The position numbers and the translations under genes are program-made. Positions 45,749 through 55,730 of a stretch of 64,000 bases of DNA are shown piece by piece. The DNA lies in the NCBI RefSeq assembly GCF_002575655.3, contig NC_053039.3, positions 219,623,622-219,687,621 on the forward strand. The letters run 5' to 3'. This DNA is from Aegilops tauschii subsp. strangulata (lineage: Eukaryota; Streptophyta; Magnoliopsida; Poales; Poaceae). The notes beneath the pieces were generated by a model. The model did no database searches. It saw only the letters and a program-made list of their open reading frames with translations, and had not been told where the DNA came from. Numbering within the stretch: position 1 is the stretch's first letter; each line of letters begins with the position of its first letter.

Positions 45749-46727
45749 CACTGGTGCAGAGACCTGCTATACAAATGGTTTTTACCCCCTTTCCGCGATG
45801 GAGTTTTAAACCGTAGCCTAGTGAAGTAGTGAGTGTGTGCGATAGGGGGGGTCCTTCCCACACGACCCAAAAACCGTCGGGGATAGGCCCTCCGGCCACA
45901 CAGGCTGAGGAAAAATGAGCTCGTGTGTGATCAGGCGAGGCATCAAAACCCAATCGTTTCCGTTCATATGTACATCCCACATGGTGAATCCCAAAATATT
46001 TCCATTCTTATGTATATCGCACATAGTTTTTGTGTGGAAACATTTGTGCAAGGTGGCCTAACGTAAACAGTTCCCTGCCGGAAGCTGTGTGTGATTGTTA
46101 GTTGATCAAACATGCCTACTTTCTAGAAACCGTGTGGGTTGTTTGATTTTATCGCCCACGGTGGTGCCTGAGTAACCGTATGCAATAGAAAACCCCAATA
46201 AGCAGGGTAATTAGCCTATTATTGATAATCCATGTAGTAATCAAATTGACATTTCTTATAAAACACACCAGATATTTCATATCCGTATAATGGCAACCAG
46301 GATTTCATAATCGAATTACATCAGATAGCTTCAGTACTCAGTTACGCCATTACACAACAGCACCAAGTTTCACATGCAACATCAGAAACCTTTGGAAAGT
46401 AGCATCATACACGGTAACTAGACAGATGAATCTCATCTGGGAAACTGCAGAAGCGGAAGGCAAATATTGAGCCTTCACTGATGTTGAATGTCCCTGCAAC
46501 TTTAGGCCAGTGGATAAGGATAATTGCCCGCCCAACCTTCGTCCTCTTCAGGAAGACTACAATATTGTACCATGGGTGTTCAATGAATACCTTCCTCGCC
46601 TCTTGACCATGCAGGTGGTTTGAGAGGTAATCATCGGTGAACTGCTTTGCAAAGTACCGAAAACAAAGATATGCATAAATCGTTGTAACAAATTTGGAAA
46701 TGGCGCAGGGGGTAAAAACAAGGTAAA
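45749..46727 (-). mobile_element. CACTA A: terminal segment with a B3-domain gene
   Basis: The left terminus reads CACTGGTGCAGAGACC, preceded by tgt. Inside lie subterminal repeats built on tgtgtgcgat and ccgtgtgggtt (45832, 45919, 46088, 46132, 46180). From 46405 to 46656 the last exon of a B3-domain gene runs on the minus strand, with its 3' end towards the terminus. At 46728 a second CACTA terminus starts, so only about 1 kb of this element is seen; the rest must lie to the right of CACTA B, outside the window. Confidence 0.65.
46405..46656 (-). pseudogene. B3 DNA-binding domain gene, last exon (CACTA A)
   Basis: 84 codons including TGA 46405-46407: AKQFTDDYLSNHLHGQEARK, then HPWYNIVVFLKRTK, then HWPKVAGTFNISEGSIFAFRF and a C-terminal SYRV. 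This is the plant B3 fold pattern (FTDxYL, VxLxRTxxG, WxxFxxxxNxxEGxxxxFxF). B3 domains bind DNA in plant transcription factors. The exon has exactly the length (252 bp) of its paralogue at 55479-55730. Compared with that gene, the splice acceptor CAG is changed to CGG, and the intron is interrupted 71 bp further by CACTA B, so the gene is dead. Confidence 0.75.
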
Positions 46728-47270
46728 CACTACTGCAGGATGGTCCAAACGCGACACTACGATCAGAGACCCTTCGACGAAACTGCGTGCAATGCCATAA
46801 TCACAAACGGTGGTGTAAAAAACCCGTCAAAAAAGGTGCAAAACGTTTGCGATGACGGATGCATCAAATACGGTTCATATTTTAGTTGCGTGTGCGATGC
46901 AGGGCATACGATTCAGTTCAATTAACTGTTTGGGATGAGGAGGAACAAAAGAAACGGCCAGCCAGATGAAGGTGTGTGCGATATACAGCATACGGTTCAC
47001 TAGGATGAACTGTGTGTGATTAGGCAACACAATGGAAACGGTTCAACTGAACAAGATGTGTGTGATACGCGGCAAACAGGTCCGTAATCAGAAATGTGTG
47101 CGAAGACCAATAATAACACAGACGATTGCTGCTAATAAGCCGTGCGATTTGCTCTGTCTACAGAAGAATAACATGTGTGTGTGTGTGTGTGTAACTGAAA
47201 TAAACACCCAATTACATAAGTGACTATACAGATCATTCGCACACACCTCAATAAACAATTGCATGCATCT
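46728..47270. repeat. CACTA B left terminus and subterminal repeats
   Basis: Degenerate motifs in both orientations: gtgtgcgat (46889), gtgtgtgcgat (46972), ctgtgtgtgatt (47009), gatgtgtgtgatac (47050), aatgtgtgcgaag (47093), catacggttca (46990), aaacggttca (47037). Such clusters are transposase-binding arrays in CACTA elements. A (GT)n microsatellite lies at 47172-47191. Confidence 0.6.
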
Positions 47271-47291
47271 AAAGTAGGAGAAAACGATCGT

Positions 47292-48013
47292 CTAGTCATC
47301 TACTTCTTGTGACGCTCCCGCCACTGCTATGTGGCTCGATCCCTCGTCTGGGGCAGGAAGAAGACAGTTCCTCATGTCAACGATCCGCCTGTACATCTCG
47401 TAGCTTGTGTACGCGTCCTTGGCCGCGTACTTGACGTGTTATTCATCCAGTCTCTCATGCCAAACACGGTGCCAAGCGTTCTTGTCCTTCTTGCTCCCTT
47501 CCTTCATCTTCGCGTGGTAGGGGTTGATGATGGCCGAGGCAAGGTCAACCAGGAGTTCAGTTTGTTGTTGTCGCTCCCCCAGACCTTGTAGTGGTGCTGG
47601 ATGTTGACAAGATTCGGGCATTTCAAGCCCGAAACCTTGAGCGCTTTTAGATCGTTGGTGGTGTCCACCGTAGCGAAACTATAGCCGGAGCTGTTGATAA
47701 ACCTGGAGAAACGCTCACAAGGCCTTGTGGCCAGGTGGTAGTGGTAGACGAGGACGTCATGTCGCACGCACAACTGGGCGACGACAACCTTCTCATCGTG
47801 CCCAGCACGACCCATGGTATACTCGTGGTCGAACCCGACCACTTGGTACTTGTCCTCGGCAAGGAACTGCTCTATAGTTTGGATGGAACTCTCCACCAAG
47901 ACCGGATCATTCGTGTACACAACCGAGAGAGCCTTCCCCCTCACGTGGGTGTCCACGACGTGTTGCATGGTGAACTGCCCGCCGTTGTCATCGTCGGCCG
48001 CCGGGAGCGCCAT
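47292..48013 (-). pseudogene. DEDDy 3'-5' exonuclease-like gene in CACTA B, broken
   Basis: ATG at 48011-48013 (context gccATGGCG on the minus strand); the last stop is TAG 47292-47294, 722 bp in all. ExoI VVGFDHEYTMG (Asp, Glu) lies near residue 60, ExoII FATVDTTNDLKAL near residue 121, and after a one-base frameshift near 47530 and an in-frame TAA (near 47437) ExoIII KYAAKDAYTSYE (Tyr, Asp). A segment SDNNKLNSW and a basic KEGSKKDKN stretch lie between ExoII and ExoIII. All four metal ligands and the DEDDy tyrosine are still encoded. The expected product is about 240 residues, the same as the pseudogene at 12629-13348, to which it is clearly related in motif spacing. It faces the left terminus of the element. 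Confidence 0.75.
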
Positions 48014-48442
48014 TGGAACAGTTGGATGTCCTCTCTGTATGTGTCCTCGTGGGTGTGCTTATTTTGTCATGTGACACGAGAGATGAAGGCAAATGGCCGC
48101 AGGAATAAAATGGGGCCGGGCGGCCTGGATTCTCGGCGCGTCCGCATGGTAGTTTTTGCAGCGGGTAACTGCATCGTCACGCCGCGCCCGGTGCAACCGC
48201 ATGCACATGAACGTGCGTGATCGTGAGCCGGACCCAAACACTGGCAGCATGCATGGAGGGACGAGGGTAGAGCACCCGGAGGGACGCGAGAGCAGAGCGC
48301 GTGCGGCGGGACGCGAGCAGAGTGCGCCGTGGCCGCCTCAACCGCAAGCAACCACATGCGTAGAGCCGTTGAACACGCAGGAAATGGTCGCCTACAAGCC
48401 GGCCGACAGTTGCGTCACTTCTTAGCGAGCGGCCGTGTACTA

Positions 48443-48640
48443 CTACCTCTGTCTTGGTCTATAGTCCCCATTCTGTGCCATACTTTGCCCTTAAATTTAA
48501 CCAACAAAATGTTAATGCATGTTATAAAAATTATATAATTGGGAACTATGTTCGAATACGAATCCAACTATATAATTTTTGGCGACATGCATTCCTATTT
48601 TATTAGTTAAATCCTACTTATAAACCAGGATGGGGGTATA
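48443..48640. mobile_element. Stowaway-like MITE
   Basis: About 200 bp with imperfect terminal inverted repeats: ctacctctgtcttggtctat at the left against cttataaaccaggatggggg at the right (reverse complement cccccatcctggtttataag). It is AT-rich inside and has TA dinucleotides at both borders. The exact right border is uncertain by a few bases. Confidence 0.65.
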
Positions 48641-48887
48641 GTAGGTAATTAAACTACAAACGTTTTCTTTTTGTATTAACCGTATGTGTATGTAGCCTTT
48701 CGTCCTCCTCTCGCACGTCTTGTCAACCCGCTGTCGTAGACGGCTTACGGCGCAAGCTTGCGCAGCGCGCGAGGGCGTTCTTTTGGCCAAACGGTGGCGC
48801 CAATGAATCGTCGGTGAGCCCGTTCCCACGCAACCTTCCTGCCCGACTCGGTGAAATCCCCCAAAATCCCAATGCTTACCGGCCTGC

Positions 48888-48895
48888 TATATAAA
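48888..48895 (+). promoter_or_regulatory. TATA box of the Ala-rich protein gene
   Basis: Ctatataaaccc followed after about 60 bp by a C/T-rich leader and the ATG at 48977. A perfect 14-bp palindrome gcgcaagcttgcgc lies upstream near 48750. Confidence 0.5.
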
Positions 48896-48976
48896 CCCTC
48901 ACGGCCGGCGAGTCCTGCGTCGCATTTCCCCCTCCCTCCCTGTAGCTTATCTCGTCTGCTTCTCCCACAATCGCCA

Positions 48977-49719
48977 ATGGCACCGGCCATCGTCATCGCT
49001 CAGCCACTCCGCTGTCATCAGAGGACAGCTCCAGCTAGGAGGCTACACCGCGGCGGCGGCACAGTCCCCGGTGTAGTGTAGTGCGCGTGGCGTCCCTGTT
49101 GGCTGTGCGCGGAACACCCACCACACGCTCCGCCGCCGCTGCCAGTCGGCAGCTGTTGCCGGCCGCCATTGCTGCCACACCACCGCCGAAAACCAAGGCC
49201 ATCGCTCGCTCCGCTGCCGCCGCCCAAAGGCAGGAGGTGGCCGTCATGGCCGCCACCCCACTGCCTGTCGTCGTGGTCATCACCCGCTCCGCCACCGCGG
49301 CTCGAAGGCGGGAGGTGGTGCTCGTGGCCGCCACCCCATCATCGGCCGCCGTGGCCGCCAGCCCACCGTCGACCGCCGGGGTCATCACCCGCTCCGCCAC
49401 CGTCGCCCGAAGGGGGGAGGCGGAGGTGGATGCCCGCACGTGCGTCAGCGACCTTGCACGCTACACCAAGTTCCTGCGGGAGGAGGACAAGCGTCGCATC
49501 GAGCACGCAAAGAGCCTTGCCGCCGCCGTGGCCGCGGCACACATCGCCTCAGAGGCGAGGAATCAGGAGATCTATGAGGAGAACCACCGCTTCGAGAGGG
49601 GTCGTCTAGAGTGGCAGAGGGCGTTCGAGGTGAGCATCGCTGAAGCTGCAGCAGCGACAGGCACCATATTGCGGTTGCCCAGCTCGTCGATAGGCTCCTC
49701 CTCCTCTGCCTCTTACTGA
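48977..49719 (+). pseudogene. Ala-rich protein with internal repeats and helical C terminus
   Basis: The leader and the ATG at 48977 look like a real gene start, but that frame stops after 35 codons (TAG 49079-49081). The neighbouring frame is open from 49081 to TGA 49717-49719 (212 codons), so a frameshift near 49070 is likely. Residues about 15-120 of the second part form four degenerate repeats around ITRSATAARRREV and VAATP. The C-terminal part is helical (ARYTKFLREEDKRRIEHAKS, then RGRLEWQRAFEVSIAEAAAA) with a Ser-rich end. I do not recognise the family. Its high GC content contrasts with the AT-rich flanks. The C-terminal helix resembles those of 52828-53370 and 53910-54125 only in composition. 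Confidence 0.45.
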
Positions 49720-50519
49720 GCGTGCTCGGCAGAGGAGAGGCAGTCGGAAGTAGTACAAAGCCCCTCCGTAGTAGTAGTATTTAGGGGCTATTTTGTTCAG
49801 TTCATCTGACTATAGATGTGGTGGAACTGTACAATGTACTTAAAATTAGCTAGTATATATAGTTGAACTAACTATTTCAGTACGTGGTTAGCAACAATTG
49901 GGGAAAAGTTTGGTCGGTTCAGCTGTCGAGTTGAACTGTTTGTATAAATTAAGAACGACTACTTAATCTATGAATGAAATCTATGCTTAATTACTGAATT
50001 TTAGTTGCAAAAATTAGATACTGCTAGTGATTTTTAGCTTCATATTTTGACAAATCGCAGTGTTACAAGGTTGACAAATGACAATGTTACTAGATCAACA
50101 AATGTCAATCTTTCCAGTTTGACAAATGGCAACATACCCAAATTGTTTGTAAGTGGTTGCACACGGGTCATCCAAAAGAACCGTTTGCGTTGAAGAGATG
50201 CACAAATCCTACCCTCACTTTGCATACGGGTGTTCTATCTAAAATGTATGCGATCAAGTGCTGCATAAATCCTAATCGGCACATTTTCCCTTGGCTTCCT
50301 GGGGAAGCTGTCGATTTGCATACATGTGTTCTAACTAAAACGTCTGCGATGAGTGTTTTATATTTCAAAACCCCTGGCATTTTTTAAAAGAAAATCGTTT
50401 GATAAGTCTGTACGTTAAGAGAGAAAAATGCAAGTTCGTTCAAACCATATCTTTCATTTAGACATACTGCGAATTTATATTCATATGATCGAGATACAGT
50501 ATTAAACCCAAGAAAAAAC
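49720..50519. other. Non-coding DNA with subterminal-like repeats
   Basis: 3' flank of the preceding gene. At 50040-50130 three copies of a 'tgacaaatg(g/t)caa' motif occur; at 50155-50360 units such as 'gcatacgggtgttctatctaaa' and 'atgcgatcaag' recur. They resemble the subterminal repeats of the CACTA termini. No gene seen. Confidence 0.4.
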
Positions 50520-50700
50520 TATTTCCGACGGCGGCGGAGGCGGAGCGGGTGATGACCCCGGACAGCTTGCACGCCTCTCGGTCAGCCTGCGCCCCGGGCT
50601 GCGCTCGCATGCTTCCCGTTCAGTCAAGGTCAAGCAGTTGTCCGCACGGCACCTCTTATAGCCATTAAAACCAAGACACGTGGCGTCACGTGAATGGTTA
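50520..50700 (-). promoter_or_regulatory. Minus-strand promoter-like block with G-boxes and short gene fragment
   Basis: Two overlapping G-box/ABRE-like motifs (cacgtggcgtcacgtg, 50678-50693) stand upstream, on the minus strand, of a TATA-like ggctataagagg (50653-50664). About 100 bp further, the minus strand encodes GVITRSASAA, almost the repeat unit of the gene at 49081-49719 (there GVITRSATVA), before the frame ends. It looks like the 5' piece of an inverted, deleted copy of that gene. Confidence 0.4.
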
Positions 50701-50801
50701 ACAGAACGCACACGGTTTGAATTATACAAACATTTGAGATATTAAAGTGGCAGCTGTTTTTTCAAAATGCCTTTGTTGGCTGTTATTCGAGTGTGCCTTC
50801 T

Positions 50802-52445
50802 CTCAAAATGGACACAAAAAATACCACAGCATGTCGGGTGCCATTCCATGATAGCATGCCAAGTTTCATGAATTTCAGACGAGTTTTGGATTTACTAGAA
50901 TTTAAAATCAAAGTATCTCAACGTTTTGCCGGCAATTGCTGGTGCCCTGGTGTTTGAAATTCATTCCCATTTCTTGCATTGGACCTAAGCATGCACTCAA
51001 GGACAAAGATTTGATTTTTCAACCAATTTATATGCACTGGAGCATGTGCATGTAGTTCAAATTTGAATTATGCACATAAATGCATTGAAAACTCAGTTAA
51101 TGCATAAAAATGTCCAAACGAACCCCAAAAAATCACAAAAATTGACACAACACTCCTGTTGTTCTATGTTGACATGAGAAAAAATTTGAAAGCAATAAGA
51201 AGCAATGGATATCGTTTCGTCCCCAAAGGTGGGACGTTCCCTACCGAAACCATCATGCTTGTTGTGAGAAGCTTTGGTTTGTGAGAAGCATATACCCAAA
51301 CCTGCTCCAAATGGGACAAAAAATTTACCACGGCATGTTGATGCCGCTCCATGATAGCATGCCAAGTTTCATGAATTTCAGACGAGTTTTGGATTTACTA
51401 GAATTTAAAAACGAGGTATCTCAATGTTTGCGGCCGAGTGACGGTGGCAGGGTGTTTGATATTCATTCCCATTTCTTGCATGGGACCTAAGCATGCAACC
51501 AAGGATACAGATTTGAATTTTCAACCAACTTATATGCATTAGAGCGTGTGCATGTAGTACAAATTTGAATTATGCACATAAATGCATTGAAAACTCAATT
51601 AATGCATAAAAAATGTCCAAACGAACCCCGAAAAATCCCCAAAGTTGACACAACACTCCTGTTGTTCTATGTTGACACTAGGAAAAAAATTGAAATCAAG
51701 AAGAGGCAATGGATATCGTTTCGTCCCGAAAGGTGAAATATTCCCTACCGAAACCATCAGGCTTGTTGTGAGAAGCTCTGGTTTGTGAGAAGCATATACC
51801 CAAACCTGCCACCAAATGGGACAATTTTTTACCATGGCATGTTGATGCCACTCCATGATAGCATGCCGAGTTTCATGAATTTCAGACGAGTTTTGGATTT
51901 ACTAGAATTTAAAAATAAGGTATCTCAATGTTTGCGGCCGAGTGACGGTGGCAGGGTGTTTGACATTCATTCCCATTTCTTGCATGGGACCTAAGCATGC
52001 AACCAAGGACACAGATTTGAATTTTCAACCAATTTATATGCATTAGAGCATGTGCATGTAGTTCAAATTTGAATTATGCACATAAATGCATTGAAAACTC
52101 AATTGATGCATAAAATGTCCAAACGAACCGCAAAAAATCCCAAAAATTGACACAACACTCCTGTTGTTCTATGCTGACACTAGGAAAAAAGTTGAAATCG
52201 AGGAGGCAATGGATATCGTTTCGTCCAGAAAGGTGAACGTTCCCTACCGAAACCACCAGACTTGTTGTGAGAAGCTCTGATTTGTGAGAAGTATATCCCC
52301 AAACCTGCCCCAAATGGGACAAAAAAATTACCACGGCATGTTGATGCGGCTCCATGACAGCATGCCAAGTTTCATGAATTTCAGACGAGCTTTGGATTTA
52401 CTAGAATTTAATGTGTAAAATGTTCAAACGAACCCTGAATAATTC
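50802..52445. repeat. ~503-bp tandem array, about 3.3 copies
   Basis: The landmark a(t/c)agcatgcc(a/g)agtttcatg starts at 50851, 51354, 51858 and 52357 (spacings 503, 504 and 499). Each unit contains 'acgagttttggatttacta', 'cccatttcttgca', 'ctaagcatgca', 'tgcacataaatgcattgaaa', 'aaatgtccaaacgaacc' and 'ctcctgttgttctatg'. The first and last units are incomplete. Similar frames on the minus strand recur in each unit with changes, which is a consequence of repetition and not evidence of genes. Confidence 0.9.
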
Positions 52446-52756
52446 CAATTATTTTATGACACACATATAGTTGCATGTTCACTGCAGATAAAAGGTCTAG
52501 CAATTCAAACACCGTCCATTGCCGTTGTGACCCCATTATGTAATTCAAATCAAGATGAAAATCAAGTAGATCCCACACAGTTTATTATCACCAACCGTGT
52601 GAGATGCAGCACAAAATATCCCAGAGCACCGTCGGTGTATAGTACGCCTATGGCTTACGCGAGAAGGTGCATCAGCTACAGTCCACAGCCGGCATTTCAA
52701 GCACACTAGCTCGCTCCCCAAATATCATTTCACTGTTCAATCATCGTCGGCTAAAG
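52446..52756. other. Spacer, possible leader of the next gene
   Basis: No repeats or gene recognised. The last 60 bp before the ATG at 52757 could be a 5' leader. Confidence 0.35.
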
Positions 52757-53370
52757 ATGGGCACGTTGACCTGCGTCGTGAGGGCAACTTCGGGGCCCAC
52801 TCCGGCGAGAGCGCGGCCGCAGCTGCCATGCACGTGCTAACAAGGTGCATGAGCGCGGCCGCAATCTGCGACCGGGCGGCCAAGGCAGCCCAAACGGCCG
52901 CTGTTGCTTCTCAGGTGGCGGCAGCAACATCTGCCTCGGGGATAGCAACTGGCGAGAGCGGCACAGCAGCTGTCCGTTCCGTAGCGACAGCCTTAGCCCT
53001 GATGGAGGCCGCCCATGACCATGTCGAGGCCGCCCACGCCCAGCTCGTGGCGGTCACCGCACAAATCAAACGAAGCTTCTCCGACAACGGTCGGCAACCC
53101 ACGACCGAAGAGTTGGCAATCGCCGAGAGCGTTCGAGCAGTCATCCGTTCCTCCGCCGCATACCTTGCGACGACGGAGCCCGTCCAAGCCCAGATCGTGG
53201 CCGCCCACGCCCAGCTCGTGGCGGCCTTTTTCGAAGAGATGGCGGACGCGGATGGCGAGATGCTTGCCGAGTATGGTGCGATGGATGCCATGGAGCCCCT
53301 TCCCTAGGAGACCGTCGGGCGCGAGCTGGACATGGAGGCGGCGGCGGAGATCGACGAGCACCAGCTGTAG
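52757..53370 (+). pseudogene. Ala-rich helical protein gene in CACTA B
   Basis: The main open frame runs from ATG 52828 to TAG 53305-53307 (159 codons) and continues in frame to a second TAG at 53368-53370. An earlier ATG (52757) is in another frame, so the original start is uncertain and a frameshift near 52825 is possible. The protein is almost wholly helix-forming: DRAAKAAQTAAVASQVAAAT, then two similar segments HDHVEAAHAQLVAVTAQI and VQAQIVAAHAQLVAAFFEEM (an internal repeat with AHAQLVA), and an acidic end. No catalytic motif, signal or membrane segment. GC-rich codon use differs from the AT-rich surroundings. Function unknown. Confidence 0.45.
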
Positions 53371-53695
53371 TAGTACTCTTTGTTTTGTTTAATTAAGAGC
53401 GCTGGTCTTTAATTTGTTAGGGTAATGTTTAGGTCAGCTAGCTCTGTTTAGTTACTGAACTTGCTCGATTAAGAAGTATGGGTGTGCTATAGTCTCCTTT
53501 GTGTACCCAAATTATGCAATGACCACTGTAACCAGGGAAATTCGAACCAAAATTTTTGACGTTCAAACTCATCACACACGAGTTAAGCTATCTGAATCGT
53601 TTGTGATGTTCACATATCGTACACAGTTCTGAATAAGGGACCGTGTCTGATGACACTTTGCGCGCCGGTTTTTTCACTGAAGCAATTCCAAAATT
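53371..53695. other. Intergenic DNA with subterminal-like motifs
   Basis: 3' flank of the preceding gene, then at 53530-53660 motifs such as 'catcacacacgag', 'cgtttgtgatg', 'cgtacacag' and 'accgtgtctgatgaca', related to the CACTA subterminal repeats. This may mark another buried CACTA end. Confidence 0.4.
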
Positions 53696-53909
53696 TTGGC
53701 TTCCGCGGAAATATCTACCTCCCCGCCCCCTCCCCCTTACCAAAAGCCACATTCCCCTGTTTCTGCCTTCCTTTCCAAGTTGAAACCTTCACTCCTTGCT
53801 TGCAGCGCTGCCTCCTCGCTGGCGGCCCTCCTTCATGTTGCTCTGCCTCGTCTATCGAGGCAGGTAATCCACACCCGACCCCCATCCTCCTCCTCCTTCC
53901 ACATCCCAC

Positions 53910-54125
53910 ATGCCCCGACCGCCGGTGCGACACCTTCCACCCAAATCACCGACCCCTCCACCAAATAAGCGCCGCCCTAAGCTATGGCGCGCGCAGTATA
54001 GCTAGGATCTCAAGGAGCATTTGGCAGCAGAGGAGCAAATCGTGGCCGCACGCGCGGATGAGGTCACGATGGCAGCCATTCGTGCCGACCCCCAGATCTT
54101 GGAGGAGCACCTTGCCATTTTCTAG
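53910..54125 (+). pseudogene. Short basic/helical protein gene fragment
   Basis: ATG 53910 opens a frame: a Pro/Arg-rich N terminus (MPRPPVRHLPPKSPTPPPNK) and KLWRAQYS, a TAG at 54003-54005, then in the same frame a helix DLKEHLAAEEQIVAARADEV and ILEEHLAIF to TAG 54123-54125 (72 codons in all). Upstream, 53696-53909 has Pro/Ser/Leu-rich open frames in other phases and a 'gaggcaggtaatcc' that could be a splice donor (53859-53862 area). So a two-exon gene is possible. The helix has the same Ala/Glu character as the proteins at 49081 and 52828. Family unknown. Confidence 0.35.
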
Positions 54126-54239
54126 CTATGCCGGTTAAGCATGCTCGGTTTACCCATTGCGTGTGCTTCTCTTGCCTTTCCTTCACAAATTCTAGTGAAT
54201 TGTGTTATCTAATTTTACCATGCAATTTGTTGCTCTAGT

Positions 54240-54960
54240 GTATTTGTTCTATATGTTGTGCAGTGTGGTTCTCACTTATTAACTATTTTGTGAATTAGTT
54301 GTCGTCTTCAGTTAACTGTTTGGTTCAATTCTGCAAATGTGATGTTCAATTCTTCAGGCTGCAATTTTGTATTGTCTTCCATGTGAGAAATAAATCAAAT
54401 TTATCTTTACAAAATACATGAGAAACGAATACAATTGCTATATTTCCAAGTTGTCAAGCATGCTTGGTTTGGTTATACATTGTGAAATGTGGTGCTCGTT
54501 TAATGTTTGGTTCATTTGTGTTGTGGTGTTTAGTTAACTGTTTGGTTCAATTCTGCAATGCGATGTTCAATAGTTGTGGGTGCATTCTGTTATTGTATAC
54601 CATGTGAGAAATAAATTAAATTTGGTTGTAGTAAATACATGAGAAACAAATACAATTGCTATATTTCCAAGTTGTTAAGCATGCTTGGTTTGGTTAACTA
54701 TCTGATCTTATATTAGGAGTATGTTATATTGTGCAATGTGGTGCTCAATTAATGTTTGGTTCATTTGTTGTGGTGCTTAGTTAACTGCTTGGTTCAATTT
54801 CTGCAATGCGATGTCCAATTTTCGTTGGTAGAATTTTGTATTGTTGTGCATGTGAGGAACAAATTGAATTTGGCTGCACTTAATACATGAGAAACATATA
54901 CAAGTGCTATATTTCCTAGTTCTTAATCATGCTTGGTTTGGATAAATGGGTTTTCCATGT
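54240..54960. repeat. Three tandem copies of a 222-247-bp AT-rich unit
   Basis: The landmark agttaactg(t/c)ttggttcaa occurs at 54310, 54532 and 54779. Each is followed by 'atgtgagaaataaat', 'aatacatgagaaac', 'tgctatatttcc' and 'catgcttggtttgg'. The array lies between the helical gene fragment and the B3 gene, possibly within an intron. Confidence 0.8.
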
Positions 54961-55270
54961 GGCTTGAATTAATCTGATGAATCTGCAATGTGCTTATTTT
55001 TCATCAACATATTTTACTAATAGCATGCGAACCCTCACTTAACATGATGACTAACTACCTTATATGTGTTGCAGGGAAACAATGGGAAGCATTGAGGTTT
55101 ACAATCGAGTTAGCACGTGCATGGTCCGTTGTCTAATAGCACATTAGTGTGCAATTGCAGGAACCATGTATTCTAATATTTAGGTTTAACAATTTGGTCT
55201 TGCACATGTAGGTCCTACTGTCAGAGGTTTTGACCCACTGTTTGACCCTTTTTGCATATGGGGAAATGAG

Positions 55271-55730
55271 ATGTCCATGAATATCAATCAAGTCAAGAAA
55301 CTCACAAAGATTGTTAGGATAAAGAAATTAGCGACAAAAAACAACAAGATCTTTGTGTGCACAATGAAGAAGACATCAGTTCACTACAAGATGGTACTAA
55401 CTATTATACCTTGCCTTTTTTTATTCATTTGCCCCATTTCCAATATAGAGAAGATATTTATGCACATTCTTGTTTCAGGCCTTTCCAAAGCAGTTCACTG
55501 ATAATTACCTCTCAAACCACCTCTATGGTCAGGAGGCGAGGAAGGTTTTCATACAACACCCATGGTTCAATGTTGAAGTGTTCCTGAAGAGGACGAAGGA
55601 CGGACGGTCAATCATCGACAGGCACTGGCCTAAAGTTGCAAAGACCTTCAACATGAATGAAGGCTCAATATTCGCCTTCCGCTTCAGTAGTTTTCCACAT
55701 GAGATGCATCTGTCTATATACCGTCTATGA
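55271..55730 (+). CDS. B3 DNA-binding domain protein gene (two exons), CACTA B
   Basis: Exon 1 from ATG 55271 (41 codons, basic: VKKLTKIVRIKKLATKNNK) to 55393; GTACTA donor at 55394, TTGTTTCAG acceptor ending 55478 (85-bp T-rich intron, phase 0); exon 2 55479-55730, ending TGA. The product would have 124 residues; the frame is also open upstream of the ATG to an AG acceptor near 55224 (GFDPLFDPFCIWGNE), so the true start may be in an earlier exon. Exon 2 is a B3 domain: FPKQFTDNYLSNHLYGQEAR, VEVFLKRTKDGRSII, WPKVAKTFNMNEGSIFAFRF, HLSIYRL. No stop or frameshift. It lies about 350 bp from the preserved right end of the element, 3' end outward, as in CACTA A. Confidence 0.65.

Noticed and set aside
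51093..52368. Similar minus-strand frames (MACYHGAAS.., MEPHQHAVV..) in each unit of the tandem array
   Set aside because: They recur because the DNA is tandemly repeated, with differing frames and ends; no sign of coding constraint.
50802..52445. Regular repeats considered as a CRISPR-like array
   Set aside because: Units are ~503 bp, repeated over their whole length without unique spacers, in plant nuclear DNA.
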